From assembly GCF_040412085.2 (NCBI RefSeq), contig NZ_CP115921.1:1740653-1804652 (forward strand): a stretch of 64,000 nt of DNA. Reading direction: 5' to 3'. The notes beneath the pieces were generated by a model that saw only the letters and a list, made by a program, of their open reading frames with translations, did no database searches and was not told the DNA's origin. This stretch comes from Vibrio sp. CB1-14 (GTDB lineage: Bacteria > Pseudomonadota > Gammaproteobacteria > Enterobacterales > Vibrionaceae). This document shows positions 8,733-19,245 of the stretch, one piece after another; positions within the stretch are counted from its first letter, which is position 1, and every line of letters starts with the position of its first letter. The position numbers and the translations under genes were made by a program.

Positions 8733-10481
8733 ATGCTTTCCGATATCGATATCTGTCGTACGACGTCACTCTCCGCTATTTCTGACATTGCCAAGCAAGC
8801 AGGCTTGCTCGAGCATGAATATCATCCGCAAGGTTATCACAAAGCTAAAATCACTTGGGACGCGGTCTTTCGCCTCAAAGACAACCGTGATGGCAAGCTA
8901 ATCGTTGTTACAGCAATTACCCCTACTCCTCTTGGCGAAGGCAAAACCGTGACAACTATCGGTTTGTCTCAGGGTCTAAAAAAGCTCGACAAGTCGGTGA
9001 TGGCTTGTATCCGCCAACCTTCTATGGGACCCATTTTCGGTGTTAAAGGTGGTGCTGCTGGCGGAGGCTATTCGCAAGTTGCCCCAATGGAAGAGCTAAA
9101 CCTTCACTTAACCGGTGACATTCACGCAGTCACGGCGGCGCACAATTTAGCGGCCGCCGCTATCGATGCGCGTATCTATCACGAGCAGCGTCAAGGTTTT
9201 GAAGCATTTGAAACCCGCACTGGCTTAAAAGCACTAAAGATAGATAGCAAAAATGTGGTTTGGAAACGCGTTGTAGACCACAACGACCGTGCGCTGCGTA
9301 TGGTTACGGTTGGTCAAAACGAAATCAACAAGACCATCAACGGCTACGAGCGCCAAGATGGTTTTGATATTTCGGCGGCATCGGAACTGATGGCTATCTT
9401 AGCACTAGCTAAAGGTTTAAAAGATTTGCGTGCGCGCATCGGCAAGATTGTTGTCGCCTACTCTATCGACGGCACGCCAATCACGACAGAAGACTTACAA
9501 GTCGCGGGTGCTATGGCCGTGAGCATGAAAGAGGCGATTGAACCAACTCTGATGCAAACACTGGAAGGTGTCCCAACGCTTATCCACGCTGGACCATTTG
9601 CAAACATTGCCCATGGTAACTCCTCAATTATTGCTGACAGCATCGCCACAAAGCTAAGCGACTACACCGTTACAGAAGGCGGTTTTGGCTCTGACATGGG
9701 ATTTGAGAAAGCTTGTAACATCAAAGCGTCAGCGACTGATAAAAAACCAGATTGTGCCGTGATTGTCGCGACTCTACGCGGTCTAAAAGCTAATTCAGGC
9801 TTATATGACCTTAAGCCGGGTACGCCAATCCCAGATAGCATTTATGGTGAGGACAGCGCTGCGCTTGAAGCTGGTTTTGAAAACCTGAAATGGCACATCA
9901 ACAACGTTGCTAAATATGGTGTTCCAGCTGTCGTGGCAATCAACCGTTTCCCACAAGACAGCAAGCAAGAGCTAGAGCTATTGAAACAATGGGTAGAAGC
10001 GCTCGACAGCAATTGTCGCGTAGCGATCAGTGAAGGTTTTGCTAAAGGCGGTGAAGGAACGGTTGCTCTGGCTGAAAAAGTAATTGAAGCCTGCGAAACA
10101 GAGGCGAACTTCAAGCCACTATATACCGCAGAGCAATCCATTGAAGAAAAGTTAATGACAGTGTGTGAAGTCGGCTACGGCGCAGCACGTGTCACTCTAT
10201 CTTACCAAGCTCAGCAGCAGCTTGAGATTTACAAGAAACACGGCTTTGACAATCTTGCCGTCTGCTTAGCGAAGACCCCCCTATCTATCACGACCGATGG
10301 CAGTGTAAAAGGCGCGCCAACCGGCTTTGATGTCGTGATTCGCGAGTTGCGACTATGCGCTGGTGCAGGTTTTGTTTACGCTCTGTGTGGCAATGTAATG
10401 ACCATGCCGGGTCTGCCTGACAAACCCGCCTTTATGAGCCTAGATCTTGATGACGATGGCAATATTGTTGGATTGAGTTAA
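8733..10481 (+). CDS. fhs: Formate-tetrahydrofolate ligase
   Basis: A cytoplasmic enzyme making 10-formyl-tetrahydrofolate from formate, THF and ATP, feeding one-carbon units to purine synthesis. The protein is 582 aa; the family is usually about 555-590. The ATP-binding P-loop TPLGEGKT lies at residues 65-72. The signatures [20 protein letters not shown] (about 96-115), [32 protein letters not shown] and the C-terminal [11 protein letters not shown] are all intact. GGACCG precedes the ATG. The PurR box and the gsk neighbour tie it to purine supply. Confidence 0.96.
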   Translation: MLSDIDICRTTSLSAISDIAKQAGLLEHEYHPQGYHKAKITWDAVFRLKDNRDGKLIVVTAITPTPLGEGKTVTTIGLSQGLKKLDKSVMACIRQPSMGPIFGVKGGAAGGGYSQVAPMEELNLHLTGDIHAVTAAHNLAAAAIDARIYHEQRQGFEAFETRTGLKALKIDSKNVVWKRVVDHNDRALRMVTVGQNEINKTINGYERQDGFDISAASELMAILALAKGLKDLRARIGKIVVAYSIDGTPITTEDLQVAGAMAVSMKEAIEPTLMQTLEGVPTLIHAGPFANIAHGNSSIIADSIATKLSDYTVTEGGFGSDMGFEKACNIKASATDKKPDCAVIVATLRGLKANSGLYDLKPGTPIPDSIYGEDSAALEAGFENLKWHINNVAKYGVPAVVAINRFPQDSKQELELLKQWVEALDSNCRVAISEGFAKGGEGTVALAEKVIEACETEANFKPLYTAEQSIEEKLMTVCEVGYGAARVTLSYQAQQQLEIYKKHGFDNLAVCLAKTPLSITTDGSVKGAPTGFDVVIRELRLCAGAGFVYALCGNVMTMPGLPDKPAFMSLDLDDDGNIVGLS

Positions 10482-10507
10482 CGCCAGACTATTAAGAGTA
10501 AGATACC

Positions 10508-10538
10508 AAAAAGCGACGGATTATCCGTCGCTTTTTTT
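10508..10538. terminator. Terminator between fhs and the OmpA-like lipoprotein gene
   Basis: AAAAAGCGACGGA pairs with TCCGTCGCTTTTT around a 3-nt loop, with A and T runs on both sides, so it can serve both convergent genes. Confidence 0.9.
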
Positions 10539-10550
10539 AATGTTTCGAGA

Positions 10551-11189
10551 TTACTGAGCAACAATCAATGTCAGTTCCACTCGACGATTGCAGGCTTTAC
10601 CAAACTGGGTAGAGTTGGTACACGCCGGAACGTATTCTCCGTAACCGCGAGTGTAGATCATCTGTTGTGGGACCTTATTGCCAACCAGTGCTCGTTTAAC
10701 CGATTCCGCTCGCTTATCTGCCAAGGAGTCATTGAGTTTCACTGTACCGGTATTGTCGGTATGACCACCAATGACAACATCCACCCCGTTTTGATTTGAC
10801 AAAAAGCTAGCGAGCTGACTTAACCACTGAGCAGAGCCGTCTGCAACGTTGGCAGAGCCCGTATTAAAATGGATTTTTTGCTTAAGGCGAATCATCACAT
10901 AATCACCGGGGATCAATTCATAATCCAATCCGTGATTCACCAAATACGTCTCCAACTCATCCCATGACTGAGTTCGATATTGACCATTAGGTCCACCGAC
11001 TCTCGCACTCGACATGATCTGCGCCTCGGCCCAATCGGCGTGCATCACATCGCTTTCACCACGCGGCGCAGTCTCTAGCATTGCTGGGAACATTTTACTG
11101 GTGGTTGCGGACATCGAACTGCACCCTGACAAAATGATCGCAGCAGCGCCCGTTACAGCAACAGCTACGATTTTTTTCAGTTTCAACAT
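10551..11189 (-). CDS. OmpA-family peptidoglycan-binding lipoprotein
   Basis: A 212-aa outer-membrane lipoprotein candidate. An N-terminal signal ends in the lipobox LSGC (Cys about 22). The C-terminal OmpA-like domain (about 100-212) includes IHFNTGSANVADGS, VVIGGHTDNTG, RAESVKRALV and CNRRVELTL, the residues that bind diaminopimelate in peptidoglycan. ATG 11189 has GGAG at 6-nt spacing; a GTG one codon upstream is less likely. Proteins of this build anchor the outer membrane to the cell wall (Pal/YfiB-like). It is a single gene, convergent with fhs. Confidence 0.87.
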   Translation of the reverse strand: MLKLKKIVAVAVTGAAAIILSGCSSMSATTSKMFPAMLETAPRGESDVMHADWAEAQIMSSARVGGPNGQYRTQSWDELETYLVNHGLDYELIPGDYVMIRLKQKIHFNTGSANVADGSAQWLSQLASFLSNQNGVDVVIGGHTDNTGTVKLNDSLADKRAESVKRALVGNKVPQQMIYTRGYGEYVPACTNSTQFGKACNRRVELTLIVAQ

Positions 11190-11333
11190 CACCCACTCCT
11201 CACTTTTGAACTTACTCTTTTATCGACCGAAATAGTCAAAGCTTTACAATAAATCTTTCGTCTTTTCCCCTCTTGTGTGGTTCACTCATTCAACGTTACA
11301 CTCTTTGGGTTAAATTCATTTAGAAGCATTATT

Positions 11334-11957
11334 ATGTTAAAAACACTTTCTAAGTCATTATCTATATTAGCGCTGGTTGTGGCTGTTGCTGCTTGCAGCG
11401 AGTCATCTACTCCAGTTGAAGGCAAACAATACCGCACGCTCGACACCAATTTAGCGACGTATCGTCTTCCACAAGTCACTGAAATCTTTTCTTTAAGCTG
11501 TGGCCACTGTCGTAACCTAGAACCAATGTTACCCGCTCTAGAAGAACAGACAGGTGAAAAACTGGGCAAACTGCACGTCATGTTCAATGACAGTGCTAAA
11601 ATTGCCGCAATGATTTTCTACACTGCGGTAATGCAATCCGAAAACGGTAAAGTGCCAGCTGATATGAAAGATAGCCTTTTTGCTTTGGTTCAAGATCGCG
11701 ACCTTGATGGAGAAGCAAAAAAAGCGGAACTTGATCGTATTTTCCACTCTCGCGACATGGTAAGCCCATACGAACTCGATAAAACGCAACAAGAGCAGCT
11801 ATTTCGTTATCTAGAAGTCGCGGAGTCAGTCTCTGTTGAAGCGCAAATTAATGCGGTACCGACATTTATTGTTAACGGCAAGTATGAAGTCATGGTCTCT
11901 GGTCATCAGGGAATCGATGAAATCGCTGAAACCATTAATTATCTAAAAACAAAATAA
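11334..11957 (+). CDS. DsbA-like thiol:disulfide oxidoreductase, lipoprotein
   Basis: A thioredoxin-fold protein of 207 aa from ATG 11334 (alignment to the signal peptide decides this start over the 19-codon-longer frame). The signal ends in VAAC (Cys21), so it should be lipid-anchored, unlike soluble E. coli DsbA. The active site is CGHC (Cys56, Cys59) followed by an inserted helical domain and the cis-Pro loop [10 protein letters not shown]. coli DsbA has CPHC, so the redox potential may differ. The gene is followed after 11 bp by an FKBP gene, which suggests an operon for folding of exported proteins. Confidence 0.87.
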   Translation: MLKTLSKSLSILALVVAVAACSESSTPVEGKQYRTLDTNLATYRLPQVTEIFSLSCGHCRNLEPMLPALEEQTGEKLGKLHVMFNDSAKIAAMIFYTAVMQSENGKVPADMKDSLFALVQDRDLDGEAKKAELDRIFHSRDMVSPYELDKTQQEQLFRYLEVAESVSVEAQINAVPTFIVNGKYEVMVSGHQGIDEIAETINYLKTK

Positions 11958-11968
11958 AAGGAAAGATT

Positions 11969-12442
11969 GTGTCTAAAATTCTTATCCCTGTTATCGTTCT
12001 GCTGCTGGCAGCTTTCATGATTTATCGCACTTGGAACAACAGCAAAGCAGGTGAAGAGAACTTCCAACAAGGTCAGGCATTTTTACTAGAGAATGCCAAG
12101 AAAGAAGGTGTGATCAGCACTGAAAGTGGCCTTCAATATGAGATCCTTCATAAAGGCGACAATACTGAAACGCCAACGGCTAAGAGCAAAGTAAAAGTGC
12201 ACTATCACGGTACGCTAATCGATGGCACTGTTTTTGATAGCTCCGTTGATCGTGGAACACCAATCAGCTTTGGTCTTAACCAAGTGATCAAGGGCTGGCA
12301 AGAAGGCTTGCAATACATGTCAGAAGGCGACAAATTCCGCCTGTACATTCCTAGCACGCTAGGTTACGGAAAAGGCGGTAGCGGTCCAATTCCACCTGCA
12401 GCAGTATTGATTTTTGATGTTGAGTTAATCGAGATTCAATAA
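11969..12442 (+). CDS. FKBP-type peptidyl-prolyl isomerase, membrane-anchored
   Basis: It catalyses cis/trans isomerisation of prolyl bonds. The start is GTG (AAGGAAA upstream) and the protein has 157 aa. An uncleaved N-terminal hydrophobic segment (about residues 4-20) anchors it to the inner membrane with the enzyme in the periplasm. The FKBP domain (about 55-157) shows [35 protein letters not shown] and IPSTLGYG, the FK506-pocket residues. It lies 11 bp downstream of the DsbA-like gene, so the two are probably cotranscribed. Confidence 0.92.
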   Translation: MSKILIPVIVLLLAAFMIYRTWNNSKAGEENFQQGQAFLLENAKKEGVISTESGLQYEILHKGDNTETPTAKSKVKVHYHGTLIDGTVFDSSVDRGTPISFGLNQVIKGWQEGLQYMSEGDKFRLYIPSTLGYGKGGSGPIPPAAVLIFDVELIEIQ

Positions 12443-12480
12443 ACTCGCGCTCTAATGAAAGATTGAGAAACACCCTAATT

Positions 12481-12514
12481 AAACGCCCTATCATCATTGA
12501 TAGGGCGTTTTTTC
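12481..12514. terminator. Terminator after the FKBP gene
   Basis: AAACGCCCTATCA pairs with TGATAGGGCGTTT around TCAT, a 13-bp perfect stem with a T-run. Confidence 0.92.
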
Positions 12515-12515
12515 A

Positions 12516-13109
12516 TTACACAGGATAGAATTCAAAGCTGGTTTCAGTCACTAAATAGCAGTCCATGCCTGCCGCGCGGGCAGCTTGCAGTCCCAGTTTC
12601 GTGTCTTCAAAAACGACACAGCGTGAAGCTTGCTTACCCATTTTCTCCGCTGCCATTAAGAAAGTATCTGGATTCGGTTTATGGCTGTTCACCTCGGTTG
12701 CAGACACGACACAGTCAAACGCCTCCAACACACCTGCTTCCGTGAGCAACTTTATTGCAGAGTCGCGCTGGCTGCCGGTACCAATCGCCATCGGCTTCTG
12801 ACCTCGGTATTGTTTGAATACTTCATAAGTATGTGGAATTGGGGCACCATGAAATGGCAACGTAGCAAACATCTCCATTTTGAAAGCCGACACGGTTTGC
12901 TGATCCAAACTCAGGCCGTAGCGCTGGTTTACCTCACCTGCAATCTTATAGCTCGGCATGCCTCCAAGTGAATGCAGCCAAGTCCGATCAAATGGAAACG
13001 CAAAGTATTCCGCAGTTAACTCCCATGCTTTTACGTGGTTCGGCATGGTATCCAAAAGCGTACCATCCATATCAAAAATAATTGCATCGTATTTTTCTAG
13101 CTGTAACAA
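12516..13109 (-). CDS. HAD-IA phosphatase, YqaB/beta-phosphoglucomutase-like
   Basis: A cytoplasmic sugar-phosphatase candidate of 197 aa. Motif I is FDMDGTLLDT (Asp13, Asp15), motif II is AIGTGS, motif III is the Lys of HKPNPDTF and motif IV is VVFEDTKLGLQAARAAGM. This pattern closely follows E. coli YqaB, a fructose-1-phosphatase. The start is a TTG (13109) with AGAGG at good spacing; the first in-frame ATG comes only inside motif I, so TTG is required for an intact fold. It is a single gene with its 3' end at the shared terminator. Confidence 0.82.
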   Translation of the reverse strand: MLQLEKYDAIIFDMDGTLLDTMPNHVKAWELTAEYFAFPFDRTWLHSLGGMPSYKIAGEVNQRYGLSLDQQTVSAFKMEMFATLPFHGAPIPHTYEVFKQYRGQKPMAIGTGSQRDSAIKLLTEAGVLEAFDCVVSATEVNSHKPNPDTFLMAAEKMGKQASRCVVFEDTKLGLQAARAAGMDCYLVTETSFEFYPV

Positions 13110-13399
13110 GACGTTAACCTCTTATGTTCATTTTTGTGCTCTAAAGCCTACACCGTTCGCTAAAGAACGGCATACTATTACCGATATAAATATCAACAAA
13201 GAGTTCCATCAGGTCGATTTATATGCACTCGATTCCATTTCTTTTTCTTGCTATTGCAAATGAAGACTAAAAATCAATAACTTGCTATATTGCGCACCCG
13301 AAACGGTTCCAAGTTCAAATAATAACAAAACTTTGCGTCTACTGATCCCACTTCAGTCAAGGCGTTTCAATACGGATAGATAATTAGTTAAGGCTCACT

Positions 13400-15145
13400 A
13401 TGAAGATTAAGCATCAACTTCTACTCTTAGGATCGCTGTCACTGTTGGCGATACTTGCGGTACTCGGAACCAGTACCTACTTCGCCCGCACTACCGATAA
13501 CCTTTCCAATGCCGTTACGCAACTTGGACAACTAGAAGTCACACTTCTCAACCTTCGCCGTAATGAAAAAGACTTCTTACTCCGTAAAGATGAAAAGTAC
13601 TTAGATAAGTTCAACACTAATGCTGGTTTGTTCAATGAGCAAAAAAGCGCGTTAGAACAAACTCTCGAAGCATCCAATGTTCCACTACCGAATCAACTCG
13701 ATCGAGAGTTGGCTGATTATCGTAGTGCATTTACTAACTTGGTCGCGGCCTATAAAACATTAGGCTTGACGCCTAATGACGGCATTATGGGGCAGTTCAA
13801 GCAAGAGTTAGATAGACACCAGCGTAATAATCTAACTCTATCGCTTATCGAACTAGAAAATGCCGTGCTTACAGGTTCTACTCTCTCTTTGAACAAAAGT
13901 GGCATCGCGCCGCTAGATCGACTAGGCCAAGAGACGTTAACACAACGCTCCATCATTGGTTTTAAATACGACCAAGGCTTGCTAGGTGAAACCCGCAGCC
14001 GCTCTCACAGTATTGAATCAGATTTCAAAGCCTTTAATCAAACCGTTCACAACGCGTTGGATCAAGCGATTGCCACACTAACAACAATCAAATGGGTTAT
14101 TTCTGGTGGGCTTATCTTTGCGATCGTCGCATTAATTGGCATTATCCTTCGCTCCATCAGCCGTGACGTTGATACGTTGCAGACCAATATTTCCACTATT
14201 GCTCGCACAAACGACCTTACAACGCATGTGCCGTCGGAAGGTAAAAACGAAATCGCTTCGATTGGTCGCGCGGTCAATAGCCTACTCGACAGCTTTAGAG
14301 CGCTGGTCGCCGATACACAGCAGCAATCTAGTCAGCTAAAACACAGTAGCAGCAACATGAGCTCCGAGCTGCAACTTGTGGTAGAACAGTTCCACAGCCA
14401 AAGCGATCACACCAATTCAATGGCGGCTTCCGTTCAGCAAATGGTGACCACTATCGATGAGATCTCTCAAACGACGCACAAAGCTGCGGATGTCGTTAAC
14501 CAAGCAGCAGACAATTCTCAGCAAAGCCGTACTTTTGTTGATGACACCGTAAGTAATATTCAATCCTTGTCTGCTGTGCTAGCTGAAAGTAATGATGAAA
14601 TACGTTCATTGAGTGACCATGTAGGCAAAATTGGAGGTGCCGTACATATCATTCAAGATATTGCTGAGCAAACCAACCTCTTGGCGCTCAATGCAGCCAT
14701 CGAAGCGGCGCGCGCGGGTGAGCAAGGCCGAGGTTTTGCCGTAGTTGCAGATGAAGTTCGCGCGCTAGCAAGCCGAACTCACCAATCCACAGAAGAAATC
14801 ACCAATTTGGTGACCGCTATTCAATCTCAGATGACCACGGTCGTTGATGATATTGAGCAGTGCAACACACAAGGCGCTGCAACGCTATCCGCCTCAGCCA
14901 AGTTAGATACAGCACTGCAACAAATCTCTACTGATATGTCTGAGATCCAAGCAAACTCAGAGCAAATCGCTGCCGCCATTGAAGAACAAGGCATAGTTAT
15001 GAATCAAGTTGGCGAGTCGATTACCGAACTGAATGAGATCTCCACTGACAATATGAGCAATGCCAATGCTTGTATTGAAGAGGTTCAAAAGGTTTCAGGG
15101 CAAACTCAACATATGGATGATGTTGTATCGGGCTATAAAATTTAG
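13400..15145 (+). CDS. Methyl-accepting chemotaxis protein with helical periplasmic sensor
   Basis: A 581-aa chemoreceptor. TM1 is at about 7-28. The periplasmic part (about 30-228) is all helical and contains [20 protein letters not shown], a pattern seen in helical bimodular (HBM/McpS-like) sensors that in Pseudomonas bind organic acids. TM2 is at about 229-249, HAMP at about 250-303, and the signalling tip [20 protein letters not shown] lies near 421-440. No CheR pentapeptide. Its ligand cannot be read from the sequence. AAGG lies 6 nt before the ATG. Confidence 0.92.
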   Translation: MKIKHQLLLLGSLSLLAILAVLGTSTYFARTTDNLSNAVTQLGQLEVTLLNLRRNEKDFLLRKDEKYLDKFNTNAGLFNEQKSALEQTLEASNVPLPNQLDRELADYRSAFTNLVAAYKTLGLTPNDGIMGQFKQELDRHQRNNLTLSLIELENAVLTGSTLSLNKSGIAPLDRLGQETLTQRSIIGFKYDQGLLGETRSRSHSIESDFKAFNQTVHNALDQAIATLTTIKWVISGGLIFAIVALIGIILRSISRDVDTLQTNISTIARTNDLTTHVPSEGKNEIASIGRAVNSLLDSFRALVADTQQQSSQLKHSSSNMSSELQLVVEQFHSQSDHTNSMAASVQQMVTTIDEISQTTHKAADVVNQAADNSQQSRTFVDDTVSNIQSLSAVLAESNDEIRSLSDHVGKIGGAVHIIQDIAEQTNLLALNAAIEAARAGEQGRGFAVVADEVRALASRTHQSTEEITNLVTAIQSQMTTVVDDIEQCNTQGAATLSASAKLDTALQQISTDMSEIQANSEQIAAAIEEQGIVMNQVGESITELNEISTDNMSNANACIEEVQKVSGQTQHMDDVVSGYKI

Positions 15146-15174
15146 TCCTGACTCAAACACAGATTTACCTAATC

Positions 15175-15206
15175 AGCCTTTGCCCTGCGCAAAGGCTTTT
15201 TTTTAT
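15175..15206 (+). terminator. Terminator of the second chemoreceptor gene
   Basis: AGCCTTTGC pairs with GCAAAGGCT around a 5-nt loop and is followed by eight T. Confidence 0.88.
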
Positions 15207-15305
15207 TATCAACAAAAACTATAAACTGTTTACTAGCCTAGCTTCTTGGTGAGTTGCCTTCCGTTGTCTAATCTATAGCTGTTCATTCATCAGGAGACGA
15301 CCCCC

Positions 15306-16097
15306 ATGCAAAAAACACTTTTATTAACTGGCGCGACCGATGGTATTGGCTTAGAGACAGCAAAAAAACTCGCTCTACAGGGTCACCACATCCTAATGCA
15401 TGGGCGCAATGAAGCGAAACTTAAAGCAGCAGTAGAAGAAGTAGCGGCGTTAAATCGCAATGCCAAGATTGAAAGCTATGTCGCCGATCTGTCTGTTCTG
15501 AGCGAAGTCAGCCAGCTGGCCACTCAAGTCTCTGAGATGCATGGCAAACTTGATGTGATTATCAACAACGCAGGCGTGTTTGCCACACCAAACACTCTGA
15601 CAAACGACGGCCTAGACGTACGTTTTGCAGTAAATACCATCGCCCCATATATTCTGACTCGTCAGTTATTACCGCTATTAAATAGTGATGGCCGCGTAGT
15701 GAACTTATCATCAGCGGCACAAGCACCTGTTGATGTTCAAGCTATGGTTGGTCGTCCGGTACTTTCTGACAATGACGCATACGCGCAGTCAAAACTGGCT
15801 ATCACCATGTGGACACAAGCCATGGCGGCTGAGTATCCAAGCGGACCTGTGTTTGTTGCCGTCAATCCGGCATCCTTCTTGGGCAGCAAAATGGTTAAAG
15901 AGGCGTACGGCGTAGCTGGTAACGATCTGAATATTGGTGCAGACATTCTCGTCAGAGCCGCTTTGGCTGATCAGTTTGAAAATGCCAGCGGTCTTTATTT
16001 TGATAACGACATCGGCAAGTTTGCGAAACCGCACAACGACGCGCAGAACACCGAAAAGGTTGCAGCAGTCATCTCTGCTCTTGATCATTACCTATGA
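15306..16097 (+). CDS. Short-chain dehydrogenase/reductase
   Basis: A 263-aa NAD(P)-dependent oxidoreductase of the classical SDR family. The cofactor motif TGATDGIG lies at 8-15, NNAG at 87-90, the catalytic Ser at 135/136 (NLSSAA), and YAQSK with Tyr159 and Lys163. Arg34 after the second strand (HGRN) favours NADP. The substrate is not predictable. CAGGAGACG precedes the ATG. It is convergent with a LysR gene, so the usual divergent regulator-target layout is missing. Confidence 0.88.
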   Translation: MQKTLLLTGATDGIGLETAKKLALQGHHILMHGRNEAKLKAAVEEVAALNRNAKIESYVADLSVLSEVSQLATQVSEMHGKLDVIINNAGVFATPNTLTNDGLDVRFAVNTIAPYILTRQLLPLLNSDGRVVNLSSAAQAPVDVQAMVGRPVLSDNDAYAQSKLAITMWTQAMAAEYPSGPVFVAVNPASFLGSKMVKEAYGVAGNDLNIGADILVRAALADQFENASGLYFDNDIGKFAKPHNDAQNTEKVAAVISALDHYL

Positions 16098-16121
16098 GCA
16101 TTCGCTCAAAGAGGATCTGTG

Positions 16122-17015
16122 TCATAAATCCCAATATGGCGGCGTACCAAAATAGTCGCTAAAGAAATCAATAAAAGCTCGGACTTTCGGGGCAACGAGC
16201 CTTGAACTTGGGTACAACACCCAGATAGCGGTATCCGATTGGTAAGGGGTTTGCTGTAAAATTTCCACCAGCTCCCCATTTTTTATTTGCTGATACACAC
16301 TCCATGTACTGCTCATCGTAATTCCATGACCTGCCATACAAAGCTCACGTATCGCATCACCATTATCTGAACGAATTTTGCCCGCAATCTTAATGCTGAC
16401 ATCACCATTCGCAGTTTTGAAATCCCAATGATCGATACCGGTAATTCTGATGCACTGATGATCTTTTAAAGCCTGTGGCGAATCGGGCGTTCCATATTTA
16501 GCCAGATAATCGGGTGAAGCACAGATGATACGATGATCTGGCGCTAATTTTTTGGCAATCAAACTGGAGTCTTTTAGTTCAGCGTTACGAATGGCTACAT
16601 CAAAACCGCCATCCACTAAATCAACAATCGAATCAGAAAAGCGCAGGTCGACTGAAAGCTCTGGATTTTGCTCCATAAATGCATTCATAGCTGGCAGTAA
16701 ATGCATACGGCCAAAAGACGAAGGCGCTGTCACTCGCAACGTGCCGGAAGCCAATGCGCCCTGCCCGCCAATAGAAGCTTTGGCGAGTTCAACACTATCA
16801 ACCACATTTTCTGCATGAGGCAAAAACGCCTCCCCCTCCTGCGTTAGAGATACTTTTCGAGTGGTGCGATGGACAAGACGGGCGCCAACACTTTCCTCAA
16901 GTTTATTGATATGAGCACTCGCCACGGCGGGCGACAAGCCAAGTTCTTGCCCTGCTTGGCTGATGTTATGGGTACTTGCTAGACGAATAAATAAACGTAG
17001 ATAATCGATGTTCAT
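16122..17015 (-). CDS. LysR-family transcriptional regulator
   Basis: 297 aa from ATG 17015; a TTG two codons upstream is less likely. The N-terminal winged helix-turn-helix (about 3-60) has FIRLASTHNISQAGQELGLS. The effector domain (about 88-290) with TLRVTAPSSFGRMHLLPAM and DVAIRNAELKDSSLIAKKL is of the CrgA/DmlR-like subgroup. It starts 18 bp after helD ends, on the same strand, and may be cotranscribed with it. Its target is unknown; the convergent dehydrogenase is one candidate. Confidence 0.87.
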   Translation of the reverse strand: MNIDYLRLFIRLASTHNISQAGQELGLSPAVASAHINKLEESVGARLVHRTTRKVSLTQEGEAFLPHAENVVDSVELAKASIGGQGALASGTLRVTAPSSFGRMHLLPAMNAFMEQNPELSVDLRFSDSIVDLVDGGFDVAIRNAELKDSSLIAKKLAPDHRIICASPDYLAKYGTPDSPQALKDHQCIRITGIDHWDFKTANGDVSIKIAGKIRSDNGDAIRELCMAGHGITMSSTWSVYQQIKNGELVEILQQTPYQSDTAIWVLYPSSRLVAPKVRAFIDFFSDYFGTPPYWDL

Positions 17016-17033
17016 AGCCAATAATCCACAAAG

Positions 17034-19121
17034 TTATTTTTTCACCATGACCAAATCATGATCCATCAGTTCTTTAACAAACGGTGACGGTGACGATTGA
17101 TAAGTAATCCACACTCGACTTTTCGCACGGGTCATCGCCACATAAAATAGGCGTCGCTCTTCTGCATGAGGATATTCATCTGAGCCTTTCGTTAGTGCAT
17201 CACTTAAGTGAATAAACTTACGCTTAGCCGGGAACTGCCCTTCATCGGCATTGACGATTATAACAAAATCGGCCTCTTTACCCTTACTCGAGTGACAGGT
17301 CATAAACTCTAATGACAGATTAGTAAATAGCTTCTGCCAATCATGAAACAGCTCTGGTTTGTGATAATGATTACGGCCAAGCAGTAGCACCGATTTGGCA
17401 CTCTTTGCCTTGCTGTTGATATCATCGAGAATTTTTTCTACTCGATTACCATGTTCAATCACAACCGCTTTTTGCTTCACAGCTTTGTGGCTTTTTATCT
17501 CTTTACTGATTTGCGCAGGGTTGGCCTGAATAAAATCAGACGCCACTTCACTGAGTTTGTCACTGAAGCGATAAGTGGTATCCAGTAAATGCACCGATGA
17601 ATGAGGGAAACGGTCGCTAAACTCGGTGGTCAAATCTACATCGGAGCCAGTAAACTGATAGATTGACTGCCAATCATCCCCAACAGCAAACAGCGACGCT
17701 TTATTGTCAGGCTGTTCACATAAAGACTGCACTAAGGCTAGGCGATCGGGTGAGATATCCTGATACTCATCAACCATGATGAACTTCCACGGTGAAGTAA
17801 ACTTCTTCGAACTCACTCGCTTAGTTGCGTTGGTAATCATCGAGGTAAAGTCAATCTGGTCATTGTCTTTAAGCATCTTTTGCCAAGCTTGATAGCAAGG
17901 CCAGCACAATGCTAGCTCACTATTCAAACGTGTGTATTCGGCATCATCGATAAGCCGTTCTTGAATCGCTTTTTTGCTCAGCCCTGTTGCGATCAACTGG
18001 TCGAGTTGCTGCTCAAGCCAAGCAATCAACTTAGGGTTTTCACTCTGACTGCCAAGTTCTTCATCGCCTTTTAGGTAAGCAATAGGCCATTTGGATAAGT
18101 GCTTTTGCCAACGCTTGAAGTTGGTGGGCGTCATCCAGTGTTTTTTCAGCCAATCAATACACCACCCATTTTTCTGTGCTGACTCTGTGGCGAGCGGGGT
18201 AAGTTTCGGCGGTTGAATTTCTGTCTCTTTGAGGATTTGCAGGCCAAGCTGATGAAAAGTCAGTACCGCAATGTCATCAGCGGTTTTACCAAGCTTTCTC
18301 TCTAATCGCTCACGCATTTCATTGGCGGCATCACGACCAAAAGCGACAAGGAGTATCTGCTCTGGATGTGCTAAATGACTTTGCAACAAGTACGAAACCC
18401 TTGCCATTAACACACTGGTTTTGCCTGAACCTGCTCCAGCTAGAATCAAATTCTGATCATTGTTATGCAAAACGGCCATTTGCTGCGAATAGTTCATTGG
18501 CGACGATTCTGATTGCGTAAACAGCACCTGCCAGTTTTCGCGCTCATCAACCAACCAGTTGGTGTTGCGTTCTTCCAGTGCGTGTTGAGTCTCATCTAGC
18601 CATGGCAGCAACTTTTGGATTCGATTCGGCATAGTACGCATTGCCTCGGAGATTGACATGTTCATCTCCAGAAACTGACTGTTTACCTCATCTACCCACC
18701 CTGTCATCAATGAATGCGGCAGGAACTGAGGTAATGTACGCAGTCTTGTCAACTCCTGCTCCCACTTTGGCAAGTAGGTTTTAAGCATGGCACTTTGTTC
18801 TCGATGCCAGTTTTGGTACACCGATACAGCATTCTTGGCAAATCGTTGCACTTCTTGCCATGGCAAACCTTGTACGACCCAGCATACCTGCTTATCGTCA
18901 CTCTCATGAGCATGAACCGTAATCGAAGACCAAATTAAGCCCCGCTTAACGCTAAGCTTGCCGCTCCATTCACAGAAAGGTATTCGTACCTCCGCTCGAA
19001 CAGAATGCAGTACTAAGCAGTGCGGTTGCAATTCAATGGTTCGGAACTCATGTTGAGTAAAGATTTCAGCGGTCGGAGTGGCGGTTAGCAGCATGATAAA
19101 TCGAGATAACGTGGTATTCAT
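17034..19121 (-). CDS. helD: DNA helicase IV
   Basis: A 695-aa superfamily 1 (UvrD-like) 3'-5' DNA helicase. An N-terminal HelD-specific region (1-210) is followed by the Walker A motif LILAGAGSGKTSVL (about 228-241), motif Ia LLVAFGRDAANEM, Walker B VDEYQDISPDR (about 448), FAVGDDWQSIYQF, and motifs V/VI with TCHSSKGKEADFVII and EERRLFYVAMTRAKSRVW near the end. The order matches E. coli HelD, which acts in recombination and repair. The start at 19121 is uncertain; an ATG at 19094 is equally placed and neither has a clear ribosome site. Confidence 0.92.
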   Translation of the reverse strand: MNTTLSRFIMLLTATPTAEIFTQHEFRTIELQPHCLVLHSVRAEVRIPFCEWSGKLSVKRGLIWSSITVHAHESDDKQVCWVVQGLPWQEVQRFAKNAVSVYQNWHREQSAMLKTYLPKWEQELTRLRTLPQFLPHSLMTGWVDEVNSQFLEMNMSISEAMRTMPNRIQKLLPWLDETQHALEERNTNWLVDERENWQVLFTQSESSPMNYSQQMAVLHNNDQNLILAGAGSGKTSVLMARVSYLLQSHLAHPEQILLVAFGRDAANEMRERLERKLGKTADDIAVLTFHQLGLQILKETEIQPPKLTPLATESAQKNGWCIDWLKKHWMTPTNFKRWQKHLSKWPIAYLKGDEELGSQSENPKLIAWLEQQLDQLIATGLSKKAIQERLIDDAEYTRLNSELALCWPCYQAWQKMLKDNDQIDFTSMITNATKRVSSKKFTSPWKFIMVDEYQDISPDRLALVQSLCEQPDNKASLFAVGDDWQSIYQFTGSDVDLTTEFSDRFPHSSVHLLDTTYRFSDKLSEVASDFIQANPAQISKEIKSHKAVKQKAVVIEHGNRVEKILDDINSKAKSAKSVLLLGRNHYHKPELFHDWQKLFTNLSLEFMTCHSSKGKEADFVIIVNADEGQFPAKRKFIHLSDALTKGSDEYPHAEERRLFYVAMTRAKSRVWITYQSSPSPFVKELMDHDLVMVKK

Positions 19122-19205
19122 TGTGAGTTATAGTAGTCAGTCTACTGTATCAACTCGCTAAATCCATCCAAGTTTATGTAATAAGTGTGAAAAAGAATCC
19201 AAATA

Positions 19206-19237
19206 AAAACGCTCCCAGCCGTTGGGAGCGCTTTTTA
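19206..19237. terminator. Terminator downstream of sulfatase 1
   Basis: GCTCCCA and TGGGAGC pair around a 5-nt loop and are flanked by A and T runs. It lies just beyond the minus-strand sulfatase stop codon. Confidence 0.8.
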
Positions 19238-19245
19238 GCATCAAT

